A stretch of DNA of 64,000 nucleotides from positions 1 through 64,000 of the forward strand of contig NZ_CAMDCK010000013.1 in assembly GCF_945890115.1 (NCBI RefSeq). The letters are read 5' to 3'. Below the pieces are notes generated by a model. It worked only from the letters and a program-made list of their open reading frames with translations. It did not search any database and was not told where the DNA came from. Below are positions 27,973 through 37,771 of this stretch, piece by piece (positions within the stretch are counted from its first letter, which is position 1; each line of letters opens with the position of its first letter). The DNA is from Sphingorhabdus sp. EL138. Lineage in GTDB: Bacteria > Pseudomonadota > Alphaproteobacteria > Sphingomonadales > Sphingomonadaceae. A program made the position numbers and the translations under genes.

Positions 27973-27982
27973 GGGGGAAGCA

Positions 27983-28093
27983 ATGACCGACAAGAATAAC
28001 AATATGCGGTTTCTGTGCATGGGCAACAGTGTCCACTTAATCCCAGACAAGGCGTGCCTCCAGACGATGCGCTACGCACCCGGTGGGGCGTGA
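27983..28093 (+). pseudogene. 36-codon ORF, possible arsenate reductase remnant
   Basis: A good RBS (GAGGGGGAAG) precedes ATG 27983. The peptide begins MTDKNNNMRFLCMGNS, resembling the P-loop start of low-molecular-weight phosphatase-type ArsC (FLCTGNS), but the usual C-x5-R site is lost. Its TGA overlaps the GTG of the porin gene (GTGA), so it may now serve as a coupling leader. The ArsC link rests on a short stretch and on position after arsR. Confidence 0.4.
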
Positions 28094-29451
28094 AAACGCG
28101 CCTCATCATCGCCGCGAGTGTCGTGGTACTGGCGCCAGCGCAGGCGATGGCTGCGCCGCCAACACTTCAGGATAGTATAGGAGGCCCCGAGTGGGTGACG
28201 CTGTCGGGAAGCAGTCGCCTGCGATACGAAGCGCTCGAAGGCCAGCCGCGCGCGGTCCTGAACGCGACAGACGAGCAACTGGCTATACGCACGATCATCA
28301 CGGCGCAGGCCGACCTGCAAGGCATTAAGGTCAACGCCGAGTTGCATGACAGTCGTGCCTGGCTGACCAAGCCGGGCGGTGTGGTGAGCGCGAACGAAGT
28401 GAACACCTTCGAACTGGTCCAGGCGAACATCGCGGGGGATGTCAGCCTTGGCGGCGGTGCCAAATTGTCGCTACAATTGGGTCGCATGACGCTCGGCCTC
28501 GGTTCCCGACGGCTGGTTGCGGCAGACGACTACCGCAATGCCACCAACGGCTACACCGGCTTGCGCTCGGACCTGCGCACCAAAAACGGTCTGGCGGCGA
28601 CGATGATCTATGTCCTGCCGCATATTCGCCTGCCCGACGACCTGCCCTCGATAAAGGCGCAGCAGCCTCAGTGGGACCGGGAAAGCTTCGATTTGCAGCT
28701 CTGGGGCGGGCTTGTCTCGCACACCGGGCTTGTGCGTCAACTCACGCTCGAAGTCGGCTATTTCGGCGTGCTGGAGCGCGACTGGCCGGGCCGCGTCACG
28801 CGGCAACGCGACCTCGACAGCTTCAGCGCACGCCTGATCCGTGATCCCCGGCCAGGCAAGGTCGATTTCGAGCTGGAGGGTATCTACCAGTCGGGAACCG
28901 TTCGGGCGAGCGGCTCGACCAGTGCGGCGATCCTGCCGGTGCGCGCCTGGTTCATGCATGCCGATGCCGGCTACTCCTTTTCCGGTCCTGCGAAAGTGCG
29001 GCTTTCGCTGGAATATGACCGCGCCAGTGGCGACGAGCCCGGCGGGAAGTTCGGGCGGTTCGACACGTTGTTCGGAATGCGCGGTGCCGACCTTGCGCAG
29101 TCGGGTATCTACAATGCGATTGGCCGAGCCAACATCAGTGCTGTCGGCGTTCGCCTGGAGAAGGGCCTCGCGAACCGCTGGGAAGGTTACCTCACCTACA
29201 AACCAATGTGGCTCGCCAGCCGGACGGATTCCTTCTCGACCACCGGGGTGCGAGACCTCACCGGTAGCGCCGGGAACTTCGCAGGCCACCAGGTCGAAAT
29301 GCAGTTGCGATACTGGTTGGTGCCTAAATTCCTGCGCGGACAACTCAGCGCCGTGAACCTTTCAAAGGGCCGCTTCCTGCGCACCGCGCCGAACGTCGTT
29401 ACTGGGGCCGACACGCGCTACGTCGCAACCACAATCAGCGTACATTTCTGA
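28090..29451 (+). CDS. Outer membrane beta-barrel porin (alginate-export domain type)
   Basis: About 453 residues with the signal peptide MKTRLIIAASVVVLAPAQAMA when started at GTG 28090. The mature protein is a repetitive beta-barrel (RLRYEALEGQPRAV, QLGRMTLGLGSRRLVAADDYRN, WFMHADAGYSF) ending TTISVHF. It resembles the alginate_exp/AlgE-like porin family, which in sphingomonads is often not alginate related. A longer frame from ATG 28015 would disturb the signal peptide. GC content is visibly high. Confidence 0.78.
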   Translation: MKTRLIIAASVVVLAPAQAMAAPPTLQDSIGGPEWVTLSGSSRLRYEALEGQPRAVLNATDEQLAIRTIITAQADLQGIKVNAELHDSRAWLTKPGGVVSANEVNTFELVQANIAGDVSLGGGAKLSLQLGRMTLGLGSRRLVAADDYRNATNGYTGLRSDLRTKNGLAATMIYVLPHIRLPDDLPSIKAQQPQWDRESFDLQLWGGLVSHTGLVRQLTLEVGYFGVLERDWPGRVTRQRDLDSFSARLIRDPRPGKVDFELEGIYQSGTVRASGSTSAAILPVRAWFMHADAGYSFSGPAKVRLSLEYDRASGDEPGGKFGRFDTLFGMRGADLAQSGIYNAIGRANISAVGVRLEKGLANRWEGYLTYKPMWLASRTDSFSTTGVRDLTGSAGNFAGHQVEMQLRYWLVPKFLRGQLSAVNLSKGRFLRTAPNVVTGADTRYVATTISVHF

Positions 29452-29624
29452 ACCTGGTATCCGCTCGCGGATTCGTCTGGTCGAGTAAGACCCGCGGCGG
29501 ACATCGGCAAGTCAGAATGACAGGTTTGGGGATTGGCAGTTGTTCCGTACAGCGACCACAAATTGGTTGCTGCGCCATCATACTGACTGGAAACATATCA
29601 TTATTTTGTCGGCCGGCGGAGCGT
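29452..29624. other. Spacer after the porin gene
   Basis: No gene or clear structural element was recognised here. It leads into two decayed genes. Confidence 0.4.
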
Positions 29625-29984
29625 TTACTCGGTCAGTGGACGGGGGATTAGGGTGATTTCTGTTTGGCGCCCATCGATGAAGCGCACGTTAGTTCCATTA
29701 AAAAATGCGTTCTCTTCAGTCCGGAAATCTACGCGCTGACCGCCCCATTCGGACACTGCGGCGTAAGTTGTCAGCTCAATTGACTAAGCAGTATTGGCGG
29801 CAATCAACCCGCTGCCGCGTGGATCAGCATTCTGATTGTCCCAAAATCCGATGGAGGGACCTGCGCCGTGACCATGCAAACCAATTGGGTGCGTGTAAAT
29901 CGATGGATCAAGCCCAGCCGCCAATGCTTCCGCCCGAGCAAGCGCCAGCACGTCGTTCCCACTGCGCCCAACCGCGGTTGTCAC
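29625..29984 (-). pseudogene. M24 metallopeptidase (Xaa-Pro aminopeptidase-like), C-terminal remnant
   Basis: Minus-strand reading gives GRSGNDVLALARAEALAAG, then YTHPIGLHGHGAGPSIGFWD, a well-known metal-binding region of M24 peptidases. After ANTA a TAG replaces the expected Trp, and the same frame continues SIELTTYAAVSEWGGQRVDF and EENAFFNGTNVRFIDGRQTE to a stop at 29625-29627. The N-terminal part is missing. It is a truncated gene with one premature stop, hence non-functional. Confidence 0.85.
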
Positions 29985-29999
29985 GCCGGGGTATCAAAG

Positions 30000-30217
30000 G
30001 CTCTTATACTCGGGCGTTCTTCAATGTCCCTGGAGCGGTAAACATTGACGGTGATAAGGGGCACGGTTGGTCTTACACGAATGAGTTGTTAGTCGATGAT
30101 CAAAACATGACCTATCATCTGAATGGTATGTATTCTGATCTATATGTCCGGGAGAACGGACAGTAGGTGTTTGAAGAACGGGCATTTAGAAAGCTGCACA
30201 TCGATCACCCTTATTAG
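30000..30217 (+). pseudogene. SnoaL/NTF2-like protein, C-terminal remnant
   Basis: The plus frame reads GWSYTNELLVDDQNMTYHLN and SDLYVRENGQ, meets a TAG at 30164-30166 where Trp is expected, and continues VFEERAFRKLHIDHPY to a TAG. The ending F-R-K-L-H-I-D-H-P is typical for SnoaL-like polyketide-cyclase-fold proteins of sphingomonads. The 5' end is absent. The family is recognised from this short tail, so confidence is moderate. Confidence 0.65.
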
Positions 30218-30508
30218 GGTCAGGACCTATTTGCTTGCCGGGCAATGCCTTATACGGGATTATATGCTTTGGCCGCAATTCCCGACTGCAACCAAGCGCC
30301 AGTTTCATGGGTTGCATTAGCCTTTCCCCCGCGGCTTGTGCTGGCCGAATGTGCAGGGGATGTTATCTTCGCTGGACTTTGCCGTTGCGGACCTTGGGAC
30401 TTTGGGCCTAGTTCGGAATGCGTCTGTGCTGGATTGCGGTCGGGGGTGCAGATGACTGCAGGCGGCATTATACGGACGTAGGCATGATAATTTTAGGGAG
30501 AGGGCAAA
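30218..30508. other. Region upstream of acs
   Basis: No gene is supported. The acs promoter must lie here; a Shine-Dalgarno GGGAGAGGG precedes the start. A short repeat, TTAGGGTCAGGACC, lies at 30214-30227 with relatives at 41933 and 57192. Confidence 0.45.
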
Positions 30509-32446
30509 ATGTCGGAAATCTATCCTGTTTCGGACGATTGGAAGAAAAAGGCTTTTGTCACGGCGGAGGGTTACAACGCCGCTTATGCCCAATCCGTCGG
30601 CGATCCGGATACATTCTGGCGCGAAGAGGCCAAGCGCCTCGACTGGATAACGCCCTTTACCAAAGTGAAGAATACGAGTTTTCACGAAGCTGATTTCGGC
30701 ATTAAATGGTTTGAGGATGGCGCGTTGAACGTGTCTGCCAACTGCATTGATCGCCATTTGCCCGAACGCAAAGATGATATCGCAATCATCTGGGAAGGCG
30801 ATGATCCCTCGCAGCAACGGCGGATCACTTTTGGCGAGTTGCACGCCGAAGTGTGCTTGATGGCCAACGCCTTGAAGGCATTAGGTGCACAAAAGGGCGA
30901 CCGCATCACCATCTATATGCCGATGATTCCCGAAGCCGCGATGGCCATGCTTGCATGCACGCGCATTGGCGCCATCCATTCGATTGTCTTTGGCGGATTT
31001 TCGCCCGAAGCGCTTGCGGGTCGCATTCAGGATTGTGATTCCAATATTGTCATCACAGCCGATGCCGGCATGCGCGGCGGGAAGCTGGTGCCGTTGAAGC
31101 AGAATGTGGATGCAGCCTTAATGCAGTGCGCGTCGGTCAAGGCATGCCTTGTGGTGCGCCATGTGGGGAACGACATCGACATGCATGGCGCGCGCGACGT
31201 CTGGTATCACGATATCCGGATAACGGTCTCAAGCGATTGCGCGCCAGAAATCATGGGCGCAGAAGACCCGCTGTTCATTCTCTACACGTCGGGGTCCACC
31301 GGAAAGCCAAAGGGCGTGTTGCACACGACTGGCGGGTATCTGGTGTGGGCGGCGATGACGCATCATTATGTGTTCAACTATACGCCGGGCGACATATATT
31401 GGTGCGCTGCCGACATTGGCTGGGTCACGGGCCATAGCTATGTCGTTTATGGTCCGCTTGCCAATGGTGCGACGACCGTGATGTTTGAAGGCGTTCCCAA
31501 TTATCCCGACCATAGCCGGTTCTGGCAAATTGTTGACCGTCATCAGGTCAATATTTTCTATGGCGCGCCAACGGCCTTGCGGTCACTGATGCGCGAAGGC
31601 GATGATTGGGTGAAGAAAACCTCCCGCAGTTCGCTGCGTTTGTTGGGGTCGGTCGGGGAACCGATCAATCCGGAGGCGTGGGAATGGTATTATCATGTCG
31701 TCGGCGAAGGCCGCTGCCCTATTGTCGACACTTATTGGCAGACCGAAACAGGCGCGACCATGATGACGCCTTTACCGGGCGCGCATGCGTTGAAACCGGG
31801 CGCGGCATCAAAGCCGATGTTTGGCGTGCAGCCGGTGCTTGTAGACGGCGACGGCAAAGTGCTGGAAGGCGCGACGGACGGGAATTTGTGCATGATCGAC
31901 AGTTGGCCGGGTCAGATGCGCACAGTGTGGGGCGATCATGAGCGGTTTTTTCAAACCTATTTCACCACCTATCCCGGCAAATATTTCACGGGCGATGGAT
32001 GTCGGCGCGATGCCGACGGTGATTATTGGATTACAGGGCGGGTTGACGACGTCATAAATGTTTCGGGACACCGAATGGGCACTGCTGAGGTTGAAAGCGC
32101 ACTGGTCGCCCATGCCAAAGTCGCAGAGGCGGCGGTGGTCGGTTTCCCGCACGATATCAAAGGGCAGGGCATTTATGCTTATGTTACGCTCAATGCAAAT
32201 GAGGTGGAGTCCGCGGACATACGCGCTGACCTCATCAAATGGGTGCGCCATGAAATCGGTCCGATCGCAACGCCTGATGTCATCCATTTTGCGCCGGGTT
32301 TACCGAAAACACGCTCGGGAAAAATCATGCGCCGGATATTGCGCAAAATTGCCGAAGGGGATGTGTCCAATTTGGGGGATATTTCGACCCTCGCGGATCC
32401 GTCGGTCGTGGACAATCTGGTACAATCAAGGTCTACCGACGTATAA
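30509..32446 (+). CDS. acs: Acetyl-CoA synthetase
   Basis: 645-residue AMP-forming acetate-CoA ligase, converting acetate, ATP and CoA to acetyl-CoA. Family signatures: the AMP-binding motif [40 protein letters not shown], the Trp of [11 protein letters not shown] and the C-terminal [17 protein letters not shown] holding the lysine that is reversibly acetylated. Length is normal. It is convergent with the LacI regulator 12 bp away. Confidence 0.97.
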   Translation: MSEIYPVSDDWKKKAFVTAEGYNAAYAQSVGDPDTFWREEAKRLDWITPFTKVKNTSFHEADFGIKWFEDGALNVSANCIDRHLPERKDDIAIIWEGDDPSQQRRITFGELHAEVCLMANALKALGAQKGDRITIYMPMIPEAAMAMLACTRIGAIHSIVFGGFSPEALAGRIQDCDSNIVITADAGMRGGKLVPLKQNVDAALMQCASVKACLVVRHVGNDIDMHGARDVWYHDIRITVSSDCAPEIMGAEDPLFILYTSGSTGKPKGVLHTTGGYLVWAAMTHHYVFNYTPGDIYWCAADIGWVTGHSYVVYGPLANGATTVMFEGVPNYPDHSRFWQIVDRHQVNIFYGAPTALRSLMREGDDWVKKTSRSSLRLLGSVGEPINPEAWEWYYHVVGEGRCPIVDTYWQTETGATMMTPLPGAHALKPGAASKPMFGVQPVLVDGDGKVLEGATDGNLCMIDSWPGQMRTVWGDHERFFQTYFTTYPGKYFTGDGCRRDADGDYWITGRVDDVINVSGHRMGTAEVESALVAHAKVAEAAVVGFPHDIKGQGIYAYVTLNANEVESADIRADLIKWVRHEIGPIATPDVIHFAPGLPKTRSGKIMRRILRKIAEGDVSNLGDISTLADPSVVDNLVQSRSTDV

Positions 32447-32458
32447 ATCGCTCTGGTT

Positions 32459-33475
32459 TCAGGCTGTTCCGCGTGTGAGCAGCCTTACCGGAACAGGCGC
32501 GATGCTGAGCGCTTCGCCTTTGAGCACGGCGATCAAAGCTTCGACCAGCATTTCGCCGGCTTGTACATAATCCTGCTCAATGGTTGTAAGTGGCGGCTGC
32601 GCATAAGCGCCCATCGCTATGCCATCAAACCCGATGACGCGGACATCCTGACCAATGTTGATGTCCTGTTCCTCGAGCGCGCGCATGGCACCGAGCGCGA
32701 TAAAATCATTCGCACAGAACAAGCCATCGAAAGCGATTTTGTCGCGGAAGAGGCCTTTTACTGCGGCATAGCCTTGGTCTTCACGCACTGCGTTTTCGGG
32801 CAGCGGCGGGCAAATGGGCTGCATCCCCTTATCCGCCATCTGCGCCATATAGGTTGTCAGCCGGTCCTGAAACTGCGGCTGCTCGCTATGGGTGGGGCCA
32901 ATATAGGCAATGTTTTTACAACCCTGTTGCAACAAATGGTCAATGGCCAGTTGCGCGCCTTCAACATTGTCACTTTTGATCGAAATCAGGTCTTCTTTGC
33001 TGGCGCCCCAGCAGATCATTGGTGTTTTGTGCCGGGCATATTCGCCGAAAAACTGCCAACCGGCAATATTCTGACCGCTACCAATGACGATGAGGCCATC
33101 GGCCTGTCGGGTGCCCGTATAATTGGCAAAGAAATTGGCAGGTGAATCCTGAAATGAGATGATCAGATTATAGCCCCGTTCGGAAGCCGACGCCGCAATG
33201 CAGCCCAATAACGACAGATAAAACGGGTTGATATTCGCCTTATTTTCACCCTGCCGACACAGGATGACAAGTGCGATCGAATATGTCTGCTGCGTGCGCA
33301 AGCGCAGCGCATTATGGTCAACCGAATAATTGAGTTCGTTCGCCAGCGCGACGATGCGCGCGCGCGTGGTTTCATTGACTTTCTTATCCCCGCGCAAGGC
33401 ACGCGACACGGTGGGCTGCGACACCCCAAGCATCGCCGCAATTTGATGCGCCGTAATGCGTCCCTTTTTACCCAT
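32459..33475 (-). CDS. LacI-family transcriptional regulator
   Basis: 338-residue LacI/GalR repressor. The helix-turn-helix ITAHQIAAMLGVSQPTVSRA begins at residue 7 and is followed by the hinge helix RARIVALANELNYSVD. A periplasmic-binding-protein-like effector domain carries IGFDGIAMGAYAQPPLTTIEQ. The effector, probably a sugar, cannot be told. No sugar catabolic genes are adjacent; a 14-bp palindrome with a central CG at 35398 is a candidate operator of this type. Confidence 0.9.
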   Translation of the reverse strand: MGKKGRITAHQIAAMLGVSQPTVSRALRGDKKVNETTRARIVALANELNYSVDHNALRLRTQQTYSIALVILCRQGENKANINPFYLSLLGCIAASASERGYNLIISFQDSPANFFANYTGTRQADGLIVIGSGQNIAGWQFFGEYARHKTPMICWGASKEDLISIKSDNVEGAQLAIDHLLQQGCKNIAYIGPTHSEQPQFQDRLTTYMAQMADKGMQPICPPLPENAVREDQGYAAVKGLFRDKIAFDGLFCANDFIALGAMRALEEQDINIGQDVRVIGFDGIAMGAYAQPPLTTIEQDYVQAGEMLVEALIAVLKGEALSIAPVPVRLLTRGTA

Positions 33476-33506
33476 GCTATGGGGTTAGCACTGGCAGGTG
33501 GTCAAG

Positions 33507-34634
33507 TCACGCAGTGAGAGCCGTTTCCGGTGCAACAAAGTCCAAATTGAGGCTTTCTGCAACGGCTTGGCTGGTAACTTTGCCCTGATGCACGTTCAAA
33601 CCGGCGCGCAAGCCGCGTCCAGTTTCTGTGCTGCTGTCCAACGCAGCTATGCCCTTGTTGGCAAGCGCAAGGCCATAAGGCAAGGTCGCGTTGTTGAGCG
33701 CGGCGGCGCTGGTCTGCGGGACGGCACCGGGCATATTGGCGACGCAATAATGGATGATGCCGTCAACAACATAGGTTGGTTCGGCATGGGTGGTGGGGCG
33801 TGATGTTTCAAAGCAACCCCCTTGGTCAATGGCGACATCGACTAAGACCGCCCCCGGCTTCATCCGTTTCAGCATCTCGCGGGTCACAAGGCGTGGCGCG
33901 CTTGCACCGGGAATAAGCACTGCGCCAATGACGGCGTCGGCTATACTTATTTCATGGTCGATAGTTTCAAGCGTCGAATAGCGCGTGCGCACCCGTCCGT
34001 TGAACATGTCGTCGAGTTGGCGCAGGCGGGGGATCGAACGGTCAACAATGGTGACCTCTGCGCCAAGGCCAACGGCCATACGCGCCGCATGCGTGCCAAC
34101 AACGCCGCCGCCCAGTACGGTCACACGGCCAGCAGCCACACCCGGGACACCGCCGAGCAATATGCCTGCGCCACCTTCGCTGCGGCGCATGGCTTGGCCA
34201 GCCGCTTCAATTGCGAGGCGGCCAGCGACTTCGCTCATGGGCGCCAATAGGGGCAGGGTGCCACGATCATCGGTTACGGTTTCATAGGCAATGGCGGTGC
34301 ATCCGCTGGCGATGAGGCCCTTTGCTTGTTCTGGATCGGGTGCAAGGTGCAAATAGGTGAACAGCAATTGGCCGGGGCAAAGCTGCACCCACTCGCTTGG
34401 CTGTGGTTCCTTGACCTTAACGATCATGTCGCAGCCTGCGAAAATTTCCGCTGCCGTTGCTGCGATTTCGGCACCTGCCGCGCGATAGGCCTCGTCACTT
34501 GCCATGATGCCAGCGCCAGCGCCCGATTGCACCAAAACCTGATGGCCATCGGCCACATATTCGCGGACCGCACCGGGCGTTAGGCCAACGCGATATTCAT
34601 GAACCTTGATTTCGCTCGGGACGCCAACACGCAT
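33507..34634 (-). CDS. ald: Alanine dehydrogenase
   Basis: 375-residue NAD-dependent L-alanine dehydrogenase (reversible alanine deamination to pyruvate and ammonia). [20 protein letters not shown] is the family start. The NAD-binding motif is [21 protein letters not shown], and [18 protein letters not shown] follows. RBS GAGGAG lies upstream of ATG 34634. The Lrp-type regulator is divergently transcribed from the shared 129-bp region and very likely controls it. Confidence 0.96.
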   Translation of the reverse strand: MRVGVPSEIKVHEYRVGLTPGAVREYVADGHQVLVQSGAGAGIMASDEAYRAAGAEIAATAAEIFAGCDMIVKVKEPQPSEWVQLCPGQLLFTYLHLAPDPEQAKGLIASGCTAIAYETVTDDRGTLPLLAPMSEVAGRLAIEAAGQAMRRSEGGAGILLGGVPGVAAGRVTVLGGGVVGTHAARMAVGLGAEVTIVDRSIPRLRQLDDMFNGRVRTRYSTLETIDHEISIADAVIGAVLIPGASAPRLVTREMLKRMKPGAVLVDVAIDQGGCFETSRPTTHAEPTYVVDGIIHYCVANMPGAVPQTSAAALNNATLPYGLALANKGIAALDSSTETGRGLRAGLNVHQGKVTSQAVAESLNLDFVAPETALTA

Positions 34635-34763
34635 GAATTCTGCTCCTCAATATATGATGATGAAGACTAGCATTGTCGTGACGCCGAAACTGCGCAAAGA
34701 TTCGACTTATATGGACATTTGGTGCATATATTCGTCGTATTTCGTCTATTGGATAAAAATAAT

Positions 34764-35234
34764 ATGCAACTTGATCGGGCGGACCGTAAATTACTGGGCG
34801 CGTTAGTGGCAAATGGCCGCGCGACTCAGATGGAGCTGGGGGAGGCGGCTGGACTATCCCCAAGCGCGGCGGCGCGGCGGCAAAAAGCCTTGGAAGATGA
34901 AGGCATATTGCGCGGCTATCGGGCCGATGTAAATTTGCGCAAGCTGGGGCTGGGGGCGACGGTCATGGTGACAATCACCCTCGATAGTCAAAGCGAGGAG
35001 GCGATGGCTGCGTTTGAGGCAGCGGTCGTCAACAGCCCGTCGACCATCCGTTGTCACCTCATGAGCGGGCGGAATGATTATCTGCTGGTCGTGCGCGCCG
35101 CATCTATTGAGGATTATGAAATCATTCACCGCCAAGAAATCGCTCGGTTGCCGCGGGTCGCGCGGATCGAAACCGCATTTGCGTTGCGCGAAGTGGTGAA
35201 CCGAGCGGTTCCTCCCCGTCTTTTCGATACATAA
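34764..35234 (+). CDS. Lrp/AsnC-family regulator, likely controls ald
   Basis: 156-residue Lrp/AsnC protein: N-terminal winged helix-turn-helix DRKLLGALVANGRATQMELG and LSPSAAARRQKALEDEG, then the RAM effector domain (VMVTITLDSQSEEAMAAFE, CHLMSGRNDYLLVVRAASIE). The start ATG at 34764 was chosen because the domain begins at QLDRADRKLL. Divergence from ald indicates an alanine-responsive activator (AldR/BkdR-like). The shared intergenic region has CGAC-rich and TATA-rich inverted segments near 34702-34740. Confidence 0.9.
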   Translation: MQLDRADRKLLGALVANGRATQMELGEAAGLSPSAAARRQKALEDEGILRGYRADVNLRKLGLGATVMVTITLDSQSEEAMAAFEAAVVNSPSTIRCHLMSGRNDYLLVVRAASIEDYEIIHRQEIARLPRVARIETAFALREVVNRAVPPRLFDT

Positions 35235-35549
35235 AGCGGCTTAAACGCGACGATCAGGCACTGGTAACATTGCGGTGACTTGCCCGACATAAATGGTGTC
35301 TAGAATTGCGCAAGACTGTGTCCGTTATGTCACATGACTTAAAAAGGACAATGAGGTTGCGACAAAATTGCTTGCTTGGGGAACGCTTTAATGTTTGTGT
35401 GCACGTGCACAATAAAAGCATCGGTAAAGGCAAAGCCAGCCATTGCGTGGGCAAACAGATTTAGCGGGAAGAGAACGGCATAGGCCGTTGGTGGCGCATT
35501 GCGTGGCTATCAGGCTAGTATCTATTATACCTAAAGAAGGGGTAAAATT
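35235..35549. other. Intergenic region upstream of the TorF-like porin
   Basis: 315 bp with no gene. Contains the 14-bp palindrome at 35398-35411 and a strong RBS (AAGAAGGGG) before the porin. Confidence 0.6.
35398..35411. promoter_or_regulatory. Perfect 14-bp palindrome, candidate operator
   Basis: TGTGCACGTGCACA is fully self-complementary, with a central CG as in LacI/GalR-type operators. It lies about 140 bp upstream of the TorF-like porin start. The link to the LacI regulator at 32459 is inference. Confidence 0.5.
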
Positions 35550-36272
35550 ATGCGTAATTCCATGTTAAAATTGGCAGGCATCAGCGTTGCGATCAGCGCG
35601 ATGGCGTTGTCGGCACCTGCTTTCGCACAAGACGAAGCGGCTGAAGCTGCTGGCCCAATCACGGTATCTGGCGGCGCTGCTCTGGTGTCCGACTATCGTT
35701 TTCGGGGCGTATCGCTTTCCGATAAGGGTTTTGCGATCCAGCCTTATTTGACGGTCAAACATGAGTCTGGCCTATATGTTGGCGCTTGGGGTTCCAATAT
35801 TGCCGATAATGCCGGCGACGATCTTGAACTTGATCTCTACGCGGGCTTTAGCGGCGGCGACAAATTAACCTATGACATTGGCGCAACTTATTATGTCTAT
35901 CCAGGCGTTTCGAGCGTCAATTATGTTGAGTTCACTGGAAAGCTGGGTTCAACCTTTGGCCCGGCAACGCTGGGTGTGCAATTGAGCTATGTCCCAAGCC
36001 AAGACAACACCGGCAATGACGACAATATCTATCTTGGTTCCAATGCCACCATCGCAGTGCCCAATTCCCCGATTTCAATCGTCGGAACATTGGGCATGGA
36101 AGATGGCGCGTTTACCTCTGGTAGTGACAAGCTCGATTGGTCGCTTGGCTTGAACGCGGCTGTTTCCGGTTTCACACTTGGTGCGTCTTATGTTGACACC
36201 AACCGCCGTTCGATCTTCGCACCCAAGGACAGCTCGTCTGGACTAATTTTCACGGTAAGCTACGGCTTCTGA
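35550..36272 (+). CDS. TorF-family putative porin
   Basis: 240-residue outer membrane protein. A signal peptide ends at SAPAFAQ, then ITVSGGAALVSDYRFRGVSLSD, the conserved opening of the TorF/Gcw_chp porin family, and a beta-barrel ending LIFTVSYGF with a C-terminal Phe. It lies directly before the glutamine-synthetase-like gene, 120 bp apart, and could mediate uptake of amines or amino compounds; that role is inferred from position only. Confidence 0.85.
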   Translation: MRNSMLKLAGISVAISAMALSAPAFAQDEAAEAAGPITVSGGAALVSDYRFRGVSLSDKGFAIQPYLTVKHESGLYVGAWGSNIADNAGDDLELDLYAGFSGGDKLTYDIGATYYVYPGVSSVNYVEFTGKLGSTFGPATLGVQLSYVPSQDNTGNDDNIYLGSNATIAVPNSPISIVGTLGMEDGAFTSGSDKLDWSLGLNAAVSGFTLGASYVDTNRRSIFAPKDSSSGLIFTVSYGF

Positions 36273-36283
36273 TGCTGAATTGA

Positions 36284-36306
36284 GCGTTTTCGGCGCGGCA
36301 AAACGC
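36284..36306 (+). terminator. Hairpin after the porin gene
   Basis: GCGTTTT and AAAACGC form a 7-bp stem with a 9-nt GC loop just after the porin stop. No T run follows. Together with the second stem-loop at 36327-36358 it may end or attenuate transcription toward the next gene. Confidence 0.4.
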
Positions 36307-36326
36307 CGGTCGATGTAGAATAGACA

Positions 36327-36358
36327 CATGCCGGGCTTGACCTTTCAAGTCCGGCATG
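36327..36358 (+). terminator. 14-bp stem-loop upstream of the glutamine-synthetase-like gene
   Basis: CATGCCGGGCTTGA and TCAAGTCCGGCATG pair at 13 of 14 positions (plus a wobble) around loop CCTT. It ends 34 bp before the downstream start codon, so it lies in the likely leader. No T run follows. Confidence 0.55.
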
Positions 36359-36392
36359 CGCTTATTCGTCTTCCGAAAAACTGGTGAAAAAA

Positions 36393-37739
36393 ATGTCCGT
36401 CAATCTTGCGAATTGGATCGCTGAGCACAAAATCGATGAGGTTGAGTGCATCGTGCCTGACATTAACGGTGTGCAACGGGGCAAGGTTTTGCCTGCGAAA
36501 AAATTTCTGTCATCGGTCCGTGACAAATCGCTGCGCATACCGGGCAGTGTTTTCATCTGCACCATTGACGGCCATTATCCCGAAGACATTGCGGACATTT
36601 GGGACAAGGATCCGGACAAAATCCTGGTCGCTGATCCCGATACAATTTGCGTTGCCCCCGGCTTTAAATCACCGACGGCTTTCGTGATTGCCGATGTCCT
36701 GCATGGCGACGGAACCGATGTTGAAATCGCCCCACGCACGATATTGAAAAAAGTACTTAACATGTATGCTGATCGCGGGTGGAAGCCGATTATGGCGCCT
36801 GAGGTCGAGTTTTACCTTGTCAGTCAGAATGTCGACCCCGACTTTCCGTTGATGCCACCAACGGGATCAAGTGGCCGGGCAGAAACCGCAAGCCAGCCTT
36901 ATGGGTTGGAAGCGATGAACGAATATGAGGATATTATCGACCACATCTATGATGATTGTGAGTTGATGGGCCTCGATATCGATACGATGATCCACGAAAT
37001 GGGTGCGGCGCAGTTGGAGGTGAACTTCGTCCATGGCGACCCGTTGAAGCTGGCGGACCAAGTGTTTCTGTTCAAGCGCACCGTCCGCGCGGTGGCAAAA
37101 CAGCATGGCGTCTACGCTACCTTCATGGCGAACCCGATGGCTGGGCAGCCGGGCAGCGCAATGCATATCCACCAGTCGGTGGTTGACGCAGAAACTGGCC
37201 GCAACCTCTTCTCCAATGCCAATGGCAAGGACAGTGCGTTGTTCCGCAGTTATATCGCTGGCCTCGTCAAGTTTATGCCGCAGATATCGCCGCTCTGGGC
37301 GCCTAATGTGAACAGCTTCCGCCGGATGCGCCCCGATAGCGCCGCGCCGATTAACGTCCAATGGGGCGAAGACAATAGAAGCTGCGGTTTCCGCGTACCC
37401 ATTTCGGACAAGGCCAACCGCCGCGTTGAAAACCGCCTGCCGGGTGCGGATTCCAACCCTTATCTCGCCATGGCGGCGTCGTTGGTCTGCGGCTATATCG
37501 GCATGGTGGAACGGATGGTGCCCGCCAAAGCAATCACCGGCAGCGCCTACAACCGCGCCCGCACCTTGCCGCGCACATTGGAAGCAGCCTTGGATCGGTT
37601 CAGCGCCTGCAAGCCCGTGCGGAACCTGCTAGGCGAAGAGTTTTTTGACATCTTCTACGCGGTCAAGGACTATGAATTGTTCAATTACCAGTCCGTGGTC
37701 TCAAGCTGGGAACGTGAGCATTTGTTGCTGAGGGTGTAA
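36393..37739 (+). CDS. Glutamine-synthetase-family ligase, PuuA-like (copy 1)
   Basis: 448-residue type I glutamine synthetase-fold enzyme. GS features: PDINGVQRGKVLPA near the N-terminus, the metal/glutamate motif APEVEFYLV, HEMGAAQLEVNF, GSAMHIHQS and NRRVENRLPGADSNPYLAMA. It lacks the usual adenylylation tyrosine loop of GlnA and fits gamma-glutamyl-amine ligases such as PuuA, which attach glutamate to putrescine or other amines. An in-frame GTG at 36384 is an alternative start. It heads a four-gene cluster. Confidence 0.85.
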   Translation: MSVNLANWIAEHKIDEVECIVPDINGVQRGKVLPAKKFLSSVRDKSLRIPGSVFICTIDGHYPEDIADIWDKDPDKILVADPDTICVAPGFKSPTAFVIADVLHGDGTDVEIAPRTILKKVLNMYADRGWKPIMAPEVEFYLVSQNVDPDFPLMPPTGSSGRAETASQPYGLEAMNEYEDIIDHIYDDCELMGLDIDTMIHEMGAAQLEVNFVHGDPLKLADQVFLFKRTVRAVAKQHGVYATFMANPMAGQPGSAMHIHQSVVDAETGRNLFSNANGKDSALFRSYIAGLVKFMPQISPLWAPNVNSFRRMRPDSAAPINVQWGEDNRSCGFRVPISDKANRRVENRLPGADSNPYLAMAASLVCGYIGMVERMVPAKAITGSAYNRARTLPRTLEAALDRFSACKPVRNLLGEEFFDIFYAVKDYELFNYQSVVSSWEREHLLLRV

Positions 37740-37771
37740 CGTGAATCGCGTTTGCACATCGCTCTTTCGTC

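Noticed and set aside
28471-29343. 290-codon minus-strand frame inside the porin gene
   Set aside because: Antisense shadow of a coherent beta-barrel protein with a signal peptide; GC-rich codons create long open frames here.
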